Assembly (NCBI GenBank): GCA_024233435.1 | Contig: JACKPQ010000006.1 | Location: 1 to 22,811 of the forward strand | Direction: 5' to 3' | DNA: 22,811 nucleotides | Origin: Chlamydiales bacterium | Lineage (GTDB): Bacteria > Chlamydiota > Chlamydiia > Chlamydiales > JACKPQ01 | In this document: in pieces, positions 22,024-22,811 of the stretch | Layout of the letters: each line of letters starts with the position of its first letter | Position numbering within the stretch: the first letter of the stretch is position 1 | Program-made: the position numbers and the translations under genes | The notes under the pieces: model-generated | Told to the model about the DNA's origin: nothing | Databases searched by the model: none | Seen by the model: the letters and a program-made list of their open reading frames with translations, nothing else

Positions 22024-22425
22024 ATGACGGTTTCTTCATCTGGTCGTGTTGGTGATACGACTTACTCCTGCCAAGTAGACATTGAAAAATTAGAAAGTAT
22101 TTTTGGATATAGCCCCAAAGTAGTTACTTCGGACCGTGTTGGAGATATGACATTTGATCAAGGTAAAATGATTGTTACTACAGGTATTTTTTTTGAAATT
22201 ATTGGTAAAAATAGCTACAATATATGCCCATCACATTTCTCTAAACAAGTAGGCTCTTCCGAAATCAAAGGTGATGGTTCATTTGAAGGACTATGGGATG
22301 AAACTGGAGAAAAACTTGCAAATCATTTCTTTGCAAATCATAAAGAGGGCTCAATCATCTATTTAAATGGTGAACGGTGTCGACTTTTGAAGAAAGAGAC
22401 TTCTATAGAACTTGCTAAAACATAA
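22024..22425 (+). CDS. Hypothetical soluble protein with an internal GRVGDxT repeat
   Basis: A 133-aa protein of unknown family with no signal peptide or membrane segment. A short motif is repeated: SGRVGDTTYS (about residues 6-15) and SDRVGDMTFD (36-45), each followed by a Q/K-rich strand. The C-terminal part includes GDGSFEGLWDETGEKLANHFFANHKEG and INGERCRLL-like strands (YLNGERCRLLKK). The start is supported by TGAGGT (22014-22019), 5 nt upstream. It lies next to a phage terminase relic on the opposite strand and a truncated ATPase, in an AT-richer stretch, so it may be accessory. Function cannot be assigned. Confidence 0.62.
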   Translation: MTVSSSGRVGDTTYSCQVDIEKLESIFGYSPKVVTSDRVGDMTFDQGKMIVTTGIFFEIIGKNSYNICPSHFSKQVGSSEIKGDGSFEGLWDETGEKLANHFFANHKEGSIIYLNGERCRLLKKETSIELAKT

Positions 22426-22437
22426 TTAGTAAAAATG

Positions 22438-22614
22438 TTAGGTTAAATATACCTTTCTTAATGATCTCCATTCTTCAACGGATAAACCTTTACTTTGAAG
22501 TTTTCCCATGCTTACAGCTAACATTCTAAAAGCGTCTGCTCCATGGCTGGCGAAGTTATGGAGGGGTTGGCTTGACCAACATCCAAGTCGATCATTCCAT
22601 TGCTGTAACACATG
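22438..22614 (-). pseudogene. Remnant of a phage terminase large subunit (C-terminal end)
   Basis: Translating the minus strand from 22614 to the TAA at 22438-22440 gives 58 codons without a start. The segment LQQWNDRLGCWSSQ is followed by PLHNFASHGADAFRMLAV. The pattern 'L-x-x-W/Y...P-x-H-D/N-W/F-x-S-H-x-A-D-A-F-R' is the C-terminal signature of phage terminase large subunits, with its nuclease-site aspartate. A tail, SVEEWRSLRKVYLT, completes it. Upstream in the same frame there is a TAG at 22617-22615, and the remaining bases to the window edge have stops in all frames that would extend it. This is therefore a decayed fragment, too short for automatic ORF calls. Confidence 0.7.
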
Positions 22615-22725
22615 CTAGCTGCCTTTATGGTCACACGCGACCCAGAGAGCCTATTTTGACAGGTCGCAATGTCAGTTATTCCATAGTTCAACAGCTGCTA
22701 GGAACCTAATCGTGAAAATCTTTCT

Positions 22726-22811
22726 CTATCTTAAATAATCCAGGCCAATTTGAGTCAAATTCAACTCAGCATAAACCAACAAAAGAAACGTCCCATAGAC
22801 TTTAATTCCTC
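22726..22811 (-). other. Open frame running off the right edge, unidentified
   Basis: On the minus strand a frame is open from the edge to a TAG at 22728-22726, ending in LNLTQIGLDYLR (27 residues visible). It could be the 3' end of a gene outside the window or another prophage fragment. No family is recognised, and a frame this short can occur by chance. Confidence 0.25.

Overview
The window looks like part of the chromosome of a chlamydia outside the family Chlamydiaceae (Waddlia-, Parachlamydia- or Simkania-like). The basis is family recognition and gene neighbourhood; no database was searched. A chlamydial-type malate dehydrogenase, a DadA-like FAD oxidoreductase, a PhnP-like hydrolase and HflX sit together, as their counterparts do around CT375-CT380 of Chlamydia trachomatis. 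A glgB-linked protein found in chlamydiae directly precedes glgB. The window goes beyond Chlamydiaceae in having citrate synthase, an Asp/Glu racemase-family protein, a PMA1-type proton ATPase and a YjdF protein.

Left part (1-6180), all plus strand: an unassigned 260-bp leader, then mdh and a mitochondrial-type citrate synthase in tandem, then a tightly overlapped group (FAD oxidoreductase, PhnP-like MBL hydrolase, hflX, radC). marC converges on radC. Centre (6859-12902): a glgB-linked protein, glgB, ligA and a four-helix membrane protein lie in overlapping or near-abutting order. A strong hairpin follows, then a racemase-family gene that lacks one catalytic cysteine. Two small glycine-zipper membrane proteins (minus) follow, then miaB (minus) diverging from rplM-rpsI (plus) across a nearly mirror-symmetric promoter region.

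Right part (16292-22811) is accessory in character: a short-chain dehydrogenase with a signal peptide, a YjdF RNA-binding protein, a P-type H+-ATPase, and three tandem 32-bp repeats. The last repeat is a perfect palindrome and abuts a DUF4143 protein that has lost its AAA ATPase half. Two small unknown genes come next. On the minus strand at the right edge there is an unannotated remnant of a phage terminase large subunit.

Two themes stand out. Several genes lack a Shine-Dalgarno sequence and instead carry a -10-like box 5-8 nt before the ATG, which suggests leaderless mRNAs. Both convergent gene pairs share the same 4-nt TTAG/CTAA stop-codon overlap without a terminator between them. The most unusual locus is the repeat array plus truncated ATPase (20709-21500), close to the terminase relic.
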